From Jannaschia donghaensis (GTDB lineage: Bacteria; Pseudomonadota; Alphaproteobacteria; Rhodobacterales; Rhodobacteraceae), in NCBI RefSeq assembly GCF_001403795.1, contig NZ_CXSU01000012.1, positions 247,415-311,414 on the forward strand: a stretch of 64,000 nt of DNA. The letters run 5' to 3'. Below the pieces are notes generated by a model that was not told the DNA's origin, made no database searches, and saw nothing but the letters and a program-made list of their open reading frames with translations. This document shows, piece after piece, positions 9,221-18,596 of this stretch. The first letter of the stretch is position 1; every line of letters begins with the position of its first letter. The translations under genes were made by a program, and so were the position numbers.

Positions 9221-9988
9221 ATGAAGTCGATTGTATGTGTTGACCCGGCGCATTCTGCCCCGGCTTCAGCGGATATTGCTAAGTTTCTCTATGATGAGAT
9301 ATTCGGTGCCTCGGCATCATTCGATCATCAATACGTTATGGCAGGCGAGATGCTGGCAGCGTTTTTCGAACGATTTGGTGCAGCCGAATACACGGACGAT
9401 ACTAGCGTCGTTGGGGTAAGGATTGGACGGGCCGAGTTTTCTCGGAGGATTGTAGCAGCCGACACTTCGCGAGAGTTATCTCTGATCGATATCGTCGATC
9501 TGCTATTTGCGTATTTTCGTCAGTACGGCCCGCGCCGTAAGGGCGAAACCGATCCGAAGAAGATTCTCCGCGCCATTGTGCCACCGAGGATGGTCCCAGT
9601 TCTTCAAATGATTGGGCTTCTGAATTCTGACCTAGGGCCTGACCCTTCTGTCCTCCCGATCCTGATCAAAGGGGGTTTCATTGAAGGGGCCGGTCGAAGG
9701 TTGGTGAGGGAAGGGTATACTTGGCCGACAGATTGGGTATCGGATGTGGCAACGAACATTCTTCGAAGGACGCGTGAGCAGTCAGAAATATTTGCTTTCG
9801 AGAAGGAAGACGGAATGGCGTTCATGATGGTCACTGAACAGTCTTCGCATGAAGATTGTGCTCGGTACCGTTGGCGGTATGGTGAATACCTGCCATCGCC
9901 CGGAACCCGACCGTTCGTTCATCCCGTCGACGATCCGTTCCTGCAATATGTAGGGCGCAAATTTCGCGCGGAGCTAGACGGGGACTGA
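9221..9988 (+). CDS. Hypothetical protein with atypical base composition
   Basis: 255 residues, starting one base after the preceding oxygenase stop with GGGGATGAG as the ribosome site, so the two are probably cotranscribed. I recognise no domain. The protein looks soluble and mixed alpha/beta, with no signal peptide or clear membrane segment. The gene is visibly AT-richer than its neighbours and uses codons rare in this window (TTG, AGG, ATA, GTA and A/T-ending codons), which points to recent acquisition. The pairing with the oxygenase could mean it is its substrate or partner, but that is speculation. Confidence 0.75.
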   Translation: MKSIVCVDPAHSAPASADIAKFLYDEIFGASASFDHQYVMAGEMLAAFFERFGAAEYTDDTSVVGVRIGRAEFSRRIVAADTSRELSLIDIVDLLFAYFRQYGPRRKGETDPKKILRAIVPPRMVPVLQMIGLLNSDLGPDPSVLPILIKGGFIEGAGRRLVREGYTWPTDWVSDVATNILRRTREQSEIFAFEKEDGMAFMMVTEQSSHEDCARYRWRYGEYLPSPGTRPFVHPVDDPFLQYVGRKFRAELDGD

Positions 9989-10110
9989 CACCCCCTTGCG
10001 CCCCCGCCGCCCATCGTCTATGCGGCGCTCTCTACCACTGACCTCCACCGGAATCAGGGTAACCCGCCATGCGGCTGGGGCCCTCCGGTGATGTTGCAAA
10101 GGAACATGGC

Positions 10111-10317
10111 ATGGATGCCAGCGACCTCCGGGCGAAGACGCCCGATGAGCTCCGTACGGAGTTGACCAATCTCAAGAAGGAGGCGTTCAACCTGCGCTTC
10201 CAGGCGGCGACCAGCCAGCTTGAAAACACCGCGCGCGTGCGGGTCGTCAAGCGGTCGATTGCCCGTGTGAACACCATTCTGAACGAAAAGGCGCGTGGCG
10301 CCGAAGCGGAGGCGTAA
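10111..10317 (+). CDS. rpmC: 50S ribosomal protein L29
   Basis: L29, 68 residues, a small helical hairpin at the tunnel exit next to L23. [18 protein letters not shown] and [21 protein letters not shown] are typical. The start at 10111 has AAAGGAAC as ribosome site 7 bases upstream; the longer frame from 10069 would add unrelated residues. It resumes the S10 operon order after the second interruption, and rpsQ follows after one base. Confidence 0.96.
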   Translation: MDASDLRAKTPDELRTELTNLKKEAFNLRFQAATSQLENTARVRVVKRSIARVNTILNEKARGAEAEA

Positions 10318-10318
10318 G

Positions 10319-10549
10319 ATGCCCAAGCGTATCCTGACCGGCGTCGTCACCTCGAACCAGAACGCCCAGACCGTAACTGTCAGCATCGAGCGTCGCTTCA
10401 AGCACCCGCTGCTGCAGAAGACGATCCGGAAGTCCAAGAAGTACCGTGCGCACGACGAGAACAATTCGTTCAACGTCGGCGACATGGTCAGCATTCAGGA
10501 ATGCCCGCCCAAGTCAAAGACGAAGCGGTGGGAAGTGATCGCCAAGTAA
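10319..10549 (+). CDS. rpsQ: 30S ribosomal protein S17
   Basis: S17 (76 residues), a small OB-fold protein binding the 5' domain of 16S r[24 protein letters not shown] and KYRAHDENN are conserved. It follows rpmC after a single base. A roughly 100-base spacer then separates it from rplN, which marks the usual S10/spc operon boundary. Confidence 0.96.
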   Translation: MPKRILTGVVTSNQNAQTVTVSIERRFKHPLLQKTIRKSKKYRAHDENNSFNVGDMVSIQECPPKSKTKRWEVIAK

Positions 10550-10652
10550 TCGGCGGCACGACCAGACGACCGGGCGGCATGCGCCCCCCGGACATTAGCG
10601 AAACCCTGGGGAGTAGGCCACGCATCGGTCCCCCAAAGGTCGGGAGAAATCA

Positions 10653-11021
10653 ATGATCCAGATGCAAACCAACCTGGATGTTGCTGACAACAGCGGCGCT
10701 CGTCGCGTTCAGTGCATCAAGGTCCTGGGCGGGTCCAAGCGGAAGTATGCCTCCGTCGGCGACATCATCGTGGTGTCCGTCAAGGAAGCCATTCCGCGGG
10801 GCAAGGTGAAGAAGGGGGACGTCCGCAAGGCCGTCGTCGTTCGCACCGCCAAGGAAGTCCGTCGTGACGACGGCACCGCCATCCGCTTCGACCGCAACGC
10901 GGCCGTCATCCTCAACAACAACAACGAGCCGATCGGCACCCGTATCTTCGGGCCGGTGGTTCGTGAGCTGCGCGCGAAGAACTTCATGAAGATCATCTCG
11001 CTCGCCCCGGAGGTGCTGTAA
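10653..11021 (+). CDS. rplN: 50S ribosomal protein L14
   Basis: L14 (122 residues) is at the subunit interface and forms bridge B8. [22 protein letters not shown] and the [10 protein letters not shown] segment are hallmarks. First gene of the spc unit, with GGGAGAAATCA as ribosome site. Its stop shares a base with the rplX start. Confidence 0.97.
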   Translation: MIQMQTNLDVADNSGARRVQCIKVLGGSKRKYASVGDIIVVSVKEAIPRGKVKKGDVRKAVVVRTAKEVRRDDGTAIRFDRNAAVILNNNNEPIGTRIFGPVVRELRAKNFMKIISLAPEVL

Positions 11022-11326
11022 TGGCTGCCAAACTCCGCAAAGGTGACAAGGTCATCGTCCTGTCGGGTCGCGACAAGGGCAAGGAAGGCGAGATCGCATC
11101 GGTCGATCCGCAAGCCGGCAAGGCCGTGGTCGAAGGCGTGAACATGGCGATCCGCCACACGCGCCAGAGCCAGGCCCAGCAGGGCGGCCGCATTCCCAAG
11201 GCGCTGCCGATCGATCTGTCGAACCTCGCCATCCTCGATGCCAACGGCAAGGCCACCCGCGTCGGCTTCCGCATGGAAGACGACAAGAAGGTGCGTTTCG
11301 CCAAGACCACGGGAGACGTGATCTGA
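11021..11326 (+). CDS. rplX: 50S ribosomal protein L24
   Basis: L24, 101 residues, an assembly-initiating protein with an N-terminal KOW motif ([22 protein letters not shown]). Coupled to both neighbours through TAATG and TGATG overlaps. Confidence 0.97.
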   Translation: MAAKLRKGDKVIVLSGRDKGKEGEIASVDPQAGKAVVEGVNMAIRHTRQSQAQQGGRIPKALPIDLSNLAILDANGKATRVGFRMEDDKKVRFAKTTGDVI

Positions 11327-11889
11327 TGCTCGACCAAGCCAACTACACGCCCCGTCTTCTGTCCGTCTATCGCGACACGATCCGTGCTTCGATGCGGGAA
11401 GAATTCGGCTACAAGAACGACATGATGATCCCCCGGCTGGAAAAGATCGTCCTGAACATCGGGTGCGGTGCCGAAGCCGTTCGCGACTCCAAGAAAGCCA
11501 AATCGGCCCAGGACGATTTGTCGACGATCGCCGGTCAGAAGGCCGTCGTCACGAATGCCAAGAAGTCGATCGCCGGCTTTCGCGTCCGTGAGGGCATGCC
11601 CCTTGGCACCAAGGTGACGCTGCGCGGTGCCCGGATGTACGACTTCCTGGACCGTCTTATCACCGTGGCAATGCCGCGCATCCGCGACTTCCGCGGCGTG
11701 CCCGGCAAGAGCTTCGACGGCCGTGGCAACTATGCCATGGGCCTGAAAGAGCATCTGGTCTTCCCCGAGATCAACTTCGACAAGATCGATGAGAACTGGG
11801 GCATGGACATCATCATCTGCACGACGTCGAAGACGGATGCAGAGGCGAAGGCGCTGCTCAAGGCCTTCAACATGCCGTTCAACAGCTGA
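11326..11889 (+). CDS. rplE: 50S ribosomal protein L5
   Basis: L5 (187 residues) binds 5S rRNA and contacts the P-site tRNA. The [34 protein letters not shown] and [17 protein letters not shown] segments are conserved. Translationally coupled to rplX. Confidence 0.97.
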   Translation: MLDQANYTPRLLSVYRDTIRASMREEFGYKNDMMIPRLEKIVLNIGCGAEAVRDSKKAKSAQDDLSTIAGQKAVVTNAKKSIAGFRVREGMPLGTKVTLRGARMYDFLDRLITVAMPRIRDFRGVPGKSFDGRGNYAMGLKEHLVFPEINFDKIDENWGMDIIICTTSKTDAEAKALLKAFNMPFNS

Positions 11890-11899
11890 GGAGATAGAC

Positions 11900-12205
11900 A
11901 TGGCAAAAGTATCCATGATCGAACGCCAGAAGAAGCGTGAGCGGCTGGTGAAGAAGTACGCCGGCAAGCGCGCCGCTTTGAAAGAGATCATTCGCGACGA
12001 GAACAAGCCGATGGAGGAGCGCTTCAAGGCGACCCTGCAGCTGGCTGAATTGCCCCGCAATTCCTCGCCCGTCCGTCTCACCAACCGCTGTCAGCTGACG
12101 GGGCGCCCGCGCGCCTATTACCGTAAGCTGAAGTTGTCTCGCATCATGCTGCGCGACCTGGCCAGCCAGGGGAAGATCCCCGGCATGGTCAAGTCGAGCT
12201 GGTAA
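11900..12205 (+). CDS. rpsN: 30S ribosomal protein S14
   Basis: S14, 101 residues, the long form without a zinc-binding Cys4 cluster (only one cysteine, in [20 protein letters not shown]). Start at [16 protein letters not shown] with a GAGGAGATAG ribosome site; a longer frame from 11789 overlaps rplE and is rejected. Confidence 0.97.
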   Translation: MAKVSMIERQKKRERLVKKYAGKRAALKEIIRDENKPMEERFKATLQLAELPRNSSPVRLTNRCQLTGRPRAYYRKLKLSRIMLRDLASQGKIPGMVKSSW

Positions 12206-12217
12206 GGAGATCAGAGA

Positions 12218-12610
12218 ATGAATGATCCCATCGGCGATATGCTGACCCGAATCCGCAACGCGCAGATGCGTGGCAAGTCCACCGTCATCACGCCTGCGTC
12301 CAAGTTGCGCGCCCGTGTCCTGGATGTTCTGGCCGACGAAGGCTACATCCGCGGCTACGAGAGCAGCTCGGACCGTCAGGGCCACCCGACGATCGAAATT
12401 TCTCTCAAGTACTACGAGGGTATTCCGGTCATTCGCGAAGTGAAGCGGGTCTCCAAGCCCGGTCGCCGCGTGTACCTGGGTGTCAAGGACGTTCCCGCGG
12501 TCCGTCAGGGCCTGGGCGTTTCCATCGTCTCCACCTCGCGTGGCGTCATGTCGGATGCAAATGCACGGGCGGCCAATGTTGGCGGCGAAGTGCTCTGCAC
12601 CGTATTCTGA
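12218..12610 (+). CDS. rpsH: 30S ribosomal protein S8
   Basis: S8 (130 residues) organises the 16S central domain and represses the spc operon in E. coli. [18 protein letters not shown] and the C-terminal [14 protein letters not shown] block are diagnostic. Preceded by AAGGAGATCAGAG. Confidence 0.97.
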   Translation: MNDPIGDMLTRIRNAQMRGKSTVITPASKLRARVLDVLADEGYIRGYESSSDRQGHPTIEISLKYYEGIPVIREVKRVSKPGRRVYLGVKDVPAVRQGLGVSIVSTSRGVMSDANARAANVGGEVLCTVF

Positions 12611-12620
12611 GGAGGGTATA

Positions 12621-13154
12621 ATGTCTCGTATCGGCAAACGACCCGTCGAAATGCCTTCGGGTGTGGAAGCCTCGGTCTCGGGCCAGACGCTGTCGGTCAA
12701 GGGGCCCAAGGGCACCCGGACCTTCACGGCCACCGACGACGTCGACTTCAAGATCGAAGACGGCGCCATTTCGGTGGAGCCCCGTGGCAAGTCCAAGCGG
12801 GCCCGCCAGCAGTGGGGCATGTCGCGTACCATGGTCGAGAACCTGGTGACCGGCGTGACCACGGGCTTCAAGAAAGAGCTGGAGATTTCCGGCGTTGGTT
12901 ACCGCGCGCAGATGCAGGGCAACACCCTGAAGCTGTCGCTCGGCTATAGTCACGACGTGAACTTCGAAGTGCCGGAGGGGGTCACCGTGACCGCCGCCAA
13001 GCCCACCGAAATTTCCGTCGAAGGGATCGACCAGCAGTTGGTCGGTCAGGTTGCAGCAAACATTCGCGAGTGGCGCGCGCCGGAGCCCTATAAGGGCAAG
13101 GGCATCCGCTACAAAGGCGAGTATATCTTCCGCAAGGAAGGTAAGAAGAAGTAA
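12621..13154 (+). CDS. rplF: 50S ribosomal protein L6
   Basis: L6 (177 residues), two tandem alpha/beta domains near the GTPase centre. [15 protein letters not shown] and the C-terminal [23 protein letters not shown] match the family. Start chosen at 12621 with GAGGAGGGTATA upstream; the longer frame from 12480 overlaps rpsH. Confidence 0.97.
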   Translation: MSRIGKRPVEMPSGVEASVSGQTLSVKGPKGTRTFTATDDVDFKIEDGAISVEPRGKSKRARQQWGMSRTMVENLVTGVTTGFKKELEISGVGYRAQMQGNTLKLSLGYSHDVNFEVPEGVTVTAAKPTEISVEGIDQQLVGQVAANIREWRAPEPYKGKGIRYKGEYIFRKEGKKK

Positions 13155-13165
13155 GGACCAGTCAG

Positions 13166-13525
13166 ATGGCAAACAGCAAACGGGATCTGTTCCTCAAGCG
13201 CCGCCTGCGCGTCCGGAACAAGCTTCGCAAGATGTCCGCAGGGCGTCCGCGCCTCTCGGTGCATCGCTCCAACAAGAACATCATGGTCCAGTTGATCGAC
13301 GATGTTCAGGGCAAGACGCTCGCGTCCGCTTCCACCCTCGAGAAATCGCTGGGCATGGTCGGGCAGAATAACGTCGAGGCGGCCACCAAGGTCGGCGCGG
13401 CGATCGCCGAGCGGGCCAAGAAGGCCGGCGTCGAAGAATGCTACTTCGACCGCGGTGGTTTCCTCTTCCACGGGAAGGTGAAGGCCCTGGCCGACGCCGC
13501 CCGCGAAGGTGGCTTGAAGTTCTAA
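13166..13525 (+). CDS. rplR: 50S ribosomal protein L18
   Basis: L18, 119 residues, binds 5S rRNA with L5 and L25. [30 protein letters not shown] and the [23 protein letters not shown] tail are typical. Followed by a 146-base spacer with two hairpins before rpsE, unusual for a tightly packed operon. Confidence 0.97.
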   Translation: MANSKRDLFLKRRLRVRNKLRKMSAGRPRLSVHRSNKNIMVQLIDDVQGKTLASASTLEKSLGMVGQNNVEAATKVGAAIAERAKKAGVEECYFDRGGFLFHGKVKALADAAREGGLKF

Positions 13526-13528
13526 GAA

Positions 13529-13587
13529 AATTGGGAAGGGCGCGTGTGTGCCCTTCCTTTCCAATTCTGAAGACGGCGTCGCCGTCT
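13529..13587 (+). terminator. Two hairpins in the rplR-rpsE spacer (attenuator or processing site)
   Basis: GGAAGGGC (13534-13541) pairs with GCCCTTCC (13550-13557), and flanking AATTGG/CCAATT can extend the stem. It is followed by TTTCC. A second perfect hairpin, AGACGGC-GTC-GCCGTCT, lies at 13571-13587. Together they look like a partial terminator or RNase-sensitive site modulating expression of rpsE and downstream genes. Confidence 0.5.
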
Positions 13588-13671
13588 CGATGATCCGGGC
13601 AAGCCGTCGACCGACGGACGCGCACTGGGATCGACCCAAATGGCCCGCGGGCCGAACGCAGGAGATGCCGC

Positions 13672-14262
13672 ATGGCAGGACGTGATGACAACAGGGGCGG
13701 CGGTCGTGGCCGTGGCCGTGACGAAAACCCCGAATTCGCTGATCGCCTTGTCGCGATCAACCGCGTGTCGAAGACCGTCAAGGGTGGTAAGCGCTTCGGC
13801 TTTGCCGCACTCGTCGTCGTGGGCGACCAGAAGGGCCGTGTCGGCTTTGGCAAGGGCAAGGCCAAGGAGGTCCCCGAGGCCATCCGCAAGGCCACCGAGC
13901 AGGCCAAGCGTCAGATGATCCGTGTCGCCCTGAAGGACGGCCGGACGCTGCACCACGACATGACCGGCCGTCACGGTGCCGGCCGCGTCGTCATGCGCAC
14001 CGCGCCGGAAGGCACGGGCATCATCGCCGGTGGCCCGATGCGTGCCGTGTTCGAGATGCTGGGCATCAACGACGTCGTGTCGAAGTCCATTGGGTCGCAG
14101 AACCCCTACAACATGATCCGGGCCACCCTGGACGGGTTGCAGAAGGAATCGTCGCCCCGTTCGGTCGCGCAGCGTCGCGGCAAGAAGGTCGCCGACATCC
14201 TGCGCAAGGAAGACGGCCCCAAGATGGACGGCGAACAAGCGCCCGTCGCAGAGGAGGCCTGA
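13672..14262 (+). CDS. rpsE: 30S ribosomal protein S5
   Basis: S5 (196 residues) acts in mRNA helicase activity and decoding fidelity. An Arg/Gly-rich N-terminal extension ([19 protein letters not shown]) precedes the dsRBD-like core with [22 protein letters not shown]. Ribosome site CAGGAGATGCCGC. The C-terminal tail is short and acidic. Confidence 0.97.
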   Translation: MAGRDDNRGGGRGRGRDENPEFADRLVAINRVSKTVKGGKRFGFAALVVVGDQKGRVGFGKGKAKEVPEAIRKATEQAKRQMIRVALKDGRTLHHDMTGRHGAGRVVMRTAPEGTGIIAGGPMRAVFEMLGINDVVSKSIGSQNPYNMIRATLDGLQKESSPRSVAQRRGKKVADILRKEDGPKMDGEQAPVAEEA

Positions 14263-14265
14263 TCC

Positions 14266-14454
14266 ATGGCTAAAACGATTGTCGTCAAGCAGGTGGGTTC
14301 GCCCATTCGCCGCCCCGCCGATCAGCGCGCGACGCTGGTGGGCCTGGGCCTGAACAAGATGCACCGGACCCGCGAGTTGGAGGATACCCCCTCCGTGCGC
14401 GGTATGGTCGCCAAGATTCCGCATATGGTGAAGATCATCGAAGAAAAGGGCTGA
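14266..14454 (+). CDS. rpmD: 50S ribosomal protein L30
   Basis: L30, 62 residues; [20 protein letters not shown] and [22 protein letters not shown] are diagnostic. It is followed by a strong terminator instead of rplO, which lies 1.36 kb downstream after the third interruption. Confidence 0.96.
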   Translation: MAKTIVVKQVGSPIRRPADQRATLVGLGLNKMHRTRELEDTPSVRGMVAKIPHMVKIIEEKG

Positions 14455-14495
14455 GGTCCAGGCAGGGAAGACCCTGTCGCCTTGTGTTGAATGAG

Positions 14496-14528
14496 CGCCC
14501 CGGTCAGAGATGGCCGGGGCGGTTTTTC
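14496..14528 (+). terminator. Intrinsic terminator after rpmD
   Basis: A 10-bp stem, CGCCCCGGTC pairing with GGCCGGGGCG around AGAGAT, is followed by GTTTTTC. It ends the spc unit 42 bases after the L30 stop. Confidence 0.9.
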
Positions 14529-14539
14529 TTGTAGTATCA

Positions 14540-14577
14540 GAAAAATAGAAACGCCGACCGGGTAACCCGGTCGGCGT
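14540..14577 (-). terminator. Minus-strand intrinsic terminator
   Basis: Read on the minus strand, CGCCGACCGGG, TTA and CCCGGTCGGCG make a perfect 11-bp stem followed by TTTCTATTTTT. It faces the rpmD terminator tail to tail and ends a transcript coming from the right. Confidence 0.9.
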
Positions 14578-14955
14578 GGTGCGACGAACTGCTCTTGTTG
14601 GCGACAATCTTCACGAGTTACCGTTCTATTGAACGACCCTTGCTGACTGTCGAGGCGTATCAGCATTACGTCTCAGATCTTATCTGCCGCCGGCTTGCGG
14701 CTTAGGAAGTAAGTTGTTCAGCTCAGCTGAGTCTTATCCCCTCGCTCCCAGCGTCACGCTGGTCCGATGCAGACCTGGCTGCTGCTACAACTAGGATTCA
14801 ATTTGATCCTTACCAAATTCCCCTTTCGAAACGCCCTAACAGGATAGCAGTCCTGTTACCTCAAGTCCGGCGAGACCAAAAAAGCTTCCAAAGGAAACTC
14901 CTGTTCTCCCCCGTCTGTGGGGGTGCACCATAGGTGGTGGTGTCGGTGCCCGGTT
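14552..14955 (-). ncRNA. Candidate structured non-coding RNA of unknown class
   Basis: The roughly 400 bases between the VWA gene stop (14965) and the minus-strand terminator carry no convincing reading frame but many perfect short hairpins: CGTTC-TATT-GAACG (14622-14635), CCAGCG-TCA-CGCTGG (14748-14762), AACAGGA-TAGCAG-TCCTGTT (14839-14858), and CCCCC/GGGGG near 14907-14921. The length and terminator fit an independent RNA gene or a very long structured 3' UTR of the VWA gene. I checked by eye for RNase P core motifs, a tmRNA tag with flanking TTCGA, the SRP tetraloop region and a 6S bubble and found none. Boundaries at the 5' end are approximate. Confidence 0.45.
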
Positions 14956-14964
14956 ACAACAGAT

Positions 14965-15654
14965 CTAGCGAAATTTTATTCCAAGCCCCACCAAATCACA
15001 TCCGAGCGTCCCCCGCAGGGCCTCGACCAGCTCCTCCTGCGAGTGGGTTCCGATGTAGCGGCCGCCGGTGGTGTCGGCGAGGCAGCGGGCGACGACGTCC
15101 GTTCCCGGCGCGCCCCCTTCGGGGTTGTTCCAGCCGAAGAAGTCATGGGCGGCCTTATAGCCGATCACGTGGATGGTGAGGTCGGCGGCTTCGGCGGCCA
15201 GGCGCGTGCCCAGGGCGCAGGGACGGCCGCCGCAGGTTTCATTGCCGTCGGTGACCAGAACGATGATGCCGGGGGTCAGGCGATAATCTAGAACGTCGGC
15301 GGCTTGCGCGACGGCGTCTGACAGCGGCGTGAGGCCCGCGGGTTCGAGAGCCTGCAACTCGGACAGCATCAGGGCCGACGCAGCCTCGACGGGCGGAAAG
15401 CGCAACCGAATACCGTCGCAAGACCCTTCGGGTCCGGGGCCGTAGGTGACCAAACCGATGCGGCGGAAATGCTCCACCTGAGGCATGATGCGGGACATCG
15501 CGATCCGGGCGTCGGTGATACGATTGGTTTCGCCGGTGTCGAATCCGATTTCCGCCATGGACGCGGAGCCGTCGAACACGACCATCGCATCGATGGTGCA
15601 GGGCAGGGCGACGCCGGGTAGGCCAAGGGCCATAAGAAGGGGCGCAAAGTTCAT
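14965..15654 (-). CDS. Secreted von Willebrand factor type A (VWA) domain protein
   Basis: 229 residues. A short signal peptide ([18 protein letters not shown]) precedes a single VWA domain with a complete metal-site (MIDAS): D28-G-S30-A-S32, Thr109 in LTPLSDA, and Asp136 in LVTDGNET. Cysteines ([19 protein letters not shown]) suggest disulfides in the periplasm. The start at 15654 is chosen because the signal peptide begins there; a longer frame to 15780 overlaps the rplO promoter. It reads opposite to the ribosomal genes in the third interruption. Likely a protein-binding factor; ligand unknown. Confidence 0.82.
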   Translation of the reverse strand: MNFAPLLMALGLPGVALPCTIDAMVVFDGSASMAEIGFDTGETNRITDARIAMSRIMPQVEHFRRIGLVTYGPGPEGSCDGIRLRFPPVEAASALMLSELQALEPAGLTPLSDAVAQAADVLDYRLTPGIIVLVTDGNETCGGRPCALGTRLAAEAADLTIHVIGYKAAHDFFGWNNPEGGAPGTDVVARCLADTTGGRYIGTHSQEELVEALRGTLGCDLVGLGIKFR

Positions 15655-15818
15655 GTTATAACGGTGCCTGTAAGGGCAGAGTGGGGCAAGGGGTCTTGAA
15701 CCGGGCGCGGGTGGGGTGTAGGGCCGCGCGGTGCGACTTCGGTCACATGAAGAATCACGCAAACGCCGCGTTCGTCCCAAATCGCTTCGGGGACGCTTCC
15801 GGCAAGAGGAGAAGCGAT

Positions 15819-16295
15819 ATGACGAGTTACAAGCTCAACGAACTGCGCGACAACCCCGGCGCGGCCCAGAAGCAGAAGCGCAAGGCGCGCGGTCCCGGTT
15901 CGGGCATGGGCAAGATGGCCGGTCGCGGCATCAAGGGTCAAAAATCCCGTTCGGGCGTGGCGATCAATGGCTACGAAGGCGGTCAGATGCCGATCTACCA
16001 GCGTCTGCCCAAGCGCGGCTTCACTAAGCCGAACCGCAAGGAATTCGCCGTTGTGAACCTGTCGAAGCTGCAAGAATTCATCGACAACGGTAAGTTGGAC
16101 GCCGCCAACATCACCGAAGACGCGCTGGTCGCGTCGGGCGTGGTGCGCCGCAAGCTGGACGGTGTGCGTCTGCTGGGCAAGGGCGAGCTTTCGGCCAAGG
16201 CCACGATTACGGTCACCGGCGCGTCCAAGGGCGCGGTCGAAGCGGTCGAAAAAGCTGGCGGTTCGGTCACGCTGCCCACGATCGCGGCCGAGTGA
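15819..16295 (+). CDS. rplO: 50S ribosomal protein L15
   Basis: L15 (158 residues) is a late-assembly protein of the large subunit. [28 protein letters not shown] and [32 protein letters not shown] are hallmarks. AAGAGGAGAAG provides the ribosome site for 15819. It restarts the ribosomal cluster after the third interruption and therefore needs its own promoter within about 160 bases upstream. Confidence 0.97.
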   Translation: MTSYKLNELRDNPGAAQKQKRKARGPGSGMGKMAGRGIKGQKSRSGVAINGYEGGQMPIYQRLPKRGFTKPNRKEFAVVNLSKLQEFIDNGKLDAANITEDALVASGVVRRKLDGVRLLGKGELSAKATITVTGASKGAVEAVEKAGGSVTLPTIAAE

Positions 16296-16356
16296 TCCGA
16301 CTGGATCGGTTGTAGGCGGGCGCAGGTCCGCATACATGAGATCAAGTTTTCCTTTG

Positions 16357-16390
16357 ACGCCGCCCGCGGGGAAAGCCCGAGGGGCGGCGT
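16357..16390 (+). terminator. Hairpin between rplO and secY (possible attenuator)
   Basis: ACGCCGCCC (16357-16365) pairs with GGGCGGCGT (16382-16390), enclosing a second small GC stem; TTTCAG follows. Without a real U-tract it may only partly stop transcription and set the lower level of secY. Confidence 0.5.
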
Positions 16391-16413
16391 TTCAGCTATA
16401 AAGAGGGGCTCGC

Positions 16414-17772
16414 ATGGCTTCAGCCGCAGAGCAAATGGCCGCCAACATGAGCTGGGGCGCGTTCGGTAAAGCCAAAGAGCTTCGCCAACGCATCCTGTTC
16501 ACGATCGGCCTGCTGATCATCTATCGCGTGGGAACTTATATTCCCGTCCCCGGTATCGACGCCGACCAGTTGCGCCAGTTCGTCGAACAGGCACAGCAGG
16601 GTCTGGGCGGCGTGCTCAACATGTTCACCGGCGGTGCGATCGGGCGGATGGGCATCTTCGCCCTGGGCATCATGCCCTATATTTCCGCGTCGATCATCGT
16701 GCAGCTGATGACCGCGATGGTTCCGCAGTTGGAGCAGTTGAAGAAGGAAGGCGAACCGGGCCGCAAGAAAATCAACCAGTACACGCGTTACGGCACGGTC
16801 GCATTGGCGACGTTGCAGGGGTATGGCCTGGCCGTATCGCTGCAGTCCGGAAACCTGGTCCACACGCCGGGCTGGTTCTTTATCGCATCGTGCGTGATCA
16901 CGCTGGTCGGCGGCACGATGTTCCTGATGTGGTTGGGCGAACAGATCACTGCGCGCGGCATCGGCAACGGCATTTCGCTGATCATCTTCGTGGGTATCGT
17001 GGCCGAGCTTCCGGCGGCGATGGCGCAATTCTTCGCCTCCGGCCAATCCGGTGCCATCTCGACCCCCGTGATCCTGGGCGTGATCGTGATGCTTCTGGCG
17101 ACACTGCTGTTTGTGGTGTTCATGGAGCGGTCGCTGCGCAAGGTGCATATCCAATATCCGCGCCGTCAGGTGGGCATGAAGGTCTATGACGGCGGGTCAT
17201 CGCATCTGCCGATCAAGGTGAACCCGGCGGGCGTGATCCCGGCGATCTTCGCGTCGTCGCTGCTGTTGCTGCCGACGACGATCAGCACGTTCTCGGGTCA
17301 GCAGACGAACCCCATCCTGTCGACGATCACAGCGTATTTCGGGCCCGGTCAGCCGCTCTACCTGCTGTTCTTTACCGCCATGATCGTATTTTTCGCGTAT
17401 TTCTATACCCACAACGTCGCGTTCAAGACCGATGATGTGGCCGATAACCTGAAGAACCAGAACGGCTTCATTCCCGGCATCCGTCCTGGTCAACGGACGG
17501 CGGAATATCTGGAATACGTGGTTAACCGTGTTCTGGTTCTGGGCTCCGGCTACTTGGCGCTGGTCTGTTTGATCCCCGAGATGGTGCGTCAGGAACTGGC
17601 GATCACCGCCTACTTCGGTGGCACGTCGATCCTTATCATCGTTTCGGTCGGTATGGATTTCATCCAGCAGATCCAGTCGCACCTTCTGGCCCACCAATAC
17701 GAGGGCCTGATCGAGAAGAGCCAGCTGCGCGGCAAAAAGCGCGGTCGGAAAAAGGGAGCCGCACGTCGATGA
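16414..17772 (+). CDS. secY: Preprotein translocase subunit SecY
   Basis: Central channel of the Sec translocon, 452 residues with ten predicted membrane segments. Typical elements are the plug/TM2 region [24 protein letters not shown] and the cytoplasmic loop [32 protein letters not shown]. The C-terminus is very basic. RBS AAGAGGGG. The stop overlaps the adk start (ATGA). Confidence 0.97.
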   Translation: MASAAEQMAANMSWGAFGKAKELRQRILFTIGLLIIYRVGTYIPVPGIDADQLRQFVEQAQQGLGGVLNMFTGGAIGRMGIFALGIMPYISASIIVQLMTAMVPQLEQLKKEGEPGRKKINQYTRYGTVALATLQGYGLAVSLQSGNLVHTPGWFFIASCVITLVGGTMFLMWLGEQITARGIGNGISLIIFVGIVAELPAAMAQFFASGQSGAISTPVILGVIVMLLATLLFVVFMERSLRKVHIQYPRRQVGMKVYDGGSSHLPIKVNPAGVIPAIFASSLLLLPTTISTFSGQQTNPILSTITAYFGPGQPLYLLFFTAMIVFFAYFYTHNVAFKTDDVADNLKNQNGFIPGIRPGQRTAEYLEYVVNRVLVLGSGYLALVCLIPEMVRQELAITAYFGGTSILIIVSVGMDFIQQIQSHLLAHQYEGLIEKSQLRGKKRGRKKGAARR

Positions 17773-18416
17773 ACATAATACTGCTGGGGCCGCCGGGGGC
17801 GGGCAAGGGAACCCAGGCACGAAGGCTGGAAGCGGATCGCGGGATGATCCAGTTGTCCACCGGAGACATGCTGCGGGAGGCACGCACATCCGGAACCGAG
17901 ATGGGGGACAAGGTCGCCGCAATCATGGACTCGGGCCAGCTGGTCACCGACGACATCGTCATCGGGCTGATCGAGGAGAAGCTGGAAGGGGACCGCAACG
18001 GTGGTTTCATCTTCGACGGCTTTCCCCGGACGCTCAAGCAGGCCGACGCCTTGGGTGCGCTTTTGTCCAAGCATGGCGCTACCTTGGATGCGGTAATCGA
18101 AATGCGCGTGGACGACGAGGCGCTTGTCGCCCGGATCACGGCGCGATCGACCTGCGGGGATTGCGGCGAAGTCTATAACGACATCACCAAACCGATCCCG
18201 GCGGATGGTAAATGCGCCAATTGCGGGGGCACCACCTTCAAGCGGCGGGCCGACGACAATGCGGAAAGCCTGCGCACGCGGTTGATGGAATATTACAAGA
18301 AGACGTCACCGCTGATCGGATACTACTACGCCAAGGATGCGTTGACGTCGATCGATGGCCTGGGCGAAATCGATGCGGTCGCTGCCGACATGAATGCGGT
18401 TCTCGACGCGTCATGA
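17769..18416 (+). CDS. adk: Adenylate kinase (zinc-lid type)
   Basis: Interconverts ATP+AMP and 2 ADP, 215 residues. P-loop GPPGAGKGT at residues 7-15, GFPRT motif at 84-88, and a lid with four cysteines (129, 132, 149, 152) in a C-x2-C...C-x2-C arrangement that should bind zinc, unlike the E. coli enzyme. Cotranscribed with secY as in most bacteria. Confidence 0.96.
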   Translation: MNIILLGPPGAGKGTQARRLEADRGMIQLSTGDMLREARTSGTEMGDKVAAIMDSGQLVTDDIVIGLIEEKLEGDRNGGFIFDGFPRTLKQADALGALLSKHGATLDAVIEMRVDDEALVARITARSTCGDCGEVYNDITKPIPADGKCANCGGTTFKRRADDNAESLRTRLMEYYKKTSPLIGYYYAKDALTSIDGLGEIDAVAADMNAVLDAS

Positions 18417-18596
18417 TAAAAGTTCTTGACAGGCCGGCGTCCATCGCTTGACGCGCCTGTCAAGACCTCCTAGATCGCACGAGTTACCGGGGATCTCTGA
18501 TTCCCGGTTACCCGTTTTTGGCCCTGCGATGTGCGCCGGGCCGTTGTGAAAAAAGGTTCTGGGATTACGGAGCCGCGACGAAGAAGGAATACCCAT

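Noticed and set aside
14552-14955. Identification of the structured RNA as tmRNA, RNase P RNA, SRP RNA or 6S RNA
   Set aside because: No ANDN-like tag with stop, no GAGGAAAGTCC core, no SRP GGAA-type loop context and wrong size for 6S. A forward-strand LAA-stop triplet at 14694-14705 lacks a resume-codon context and is probably chance.
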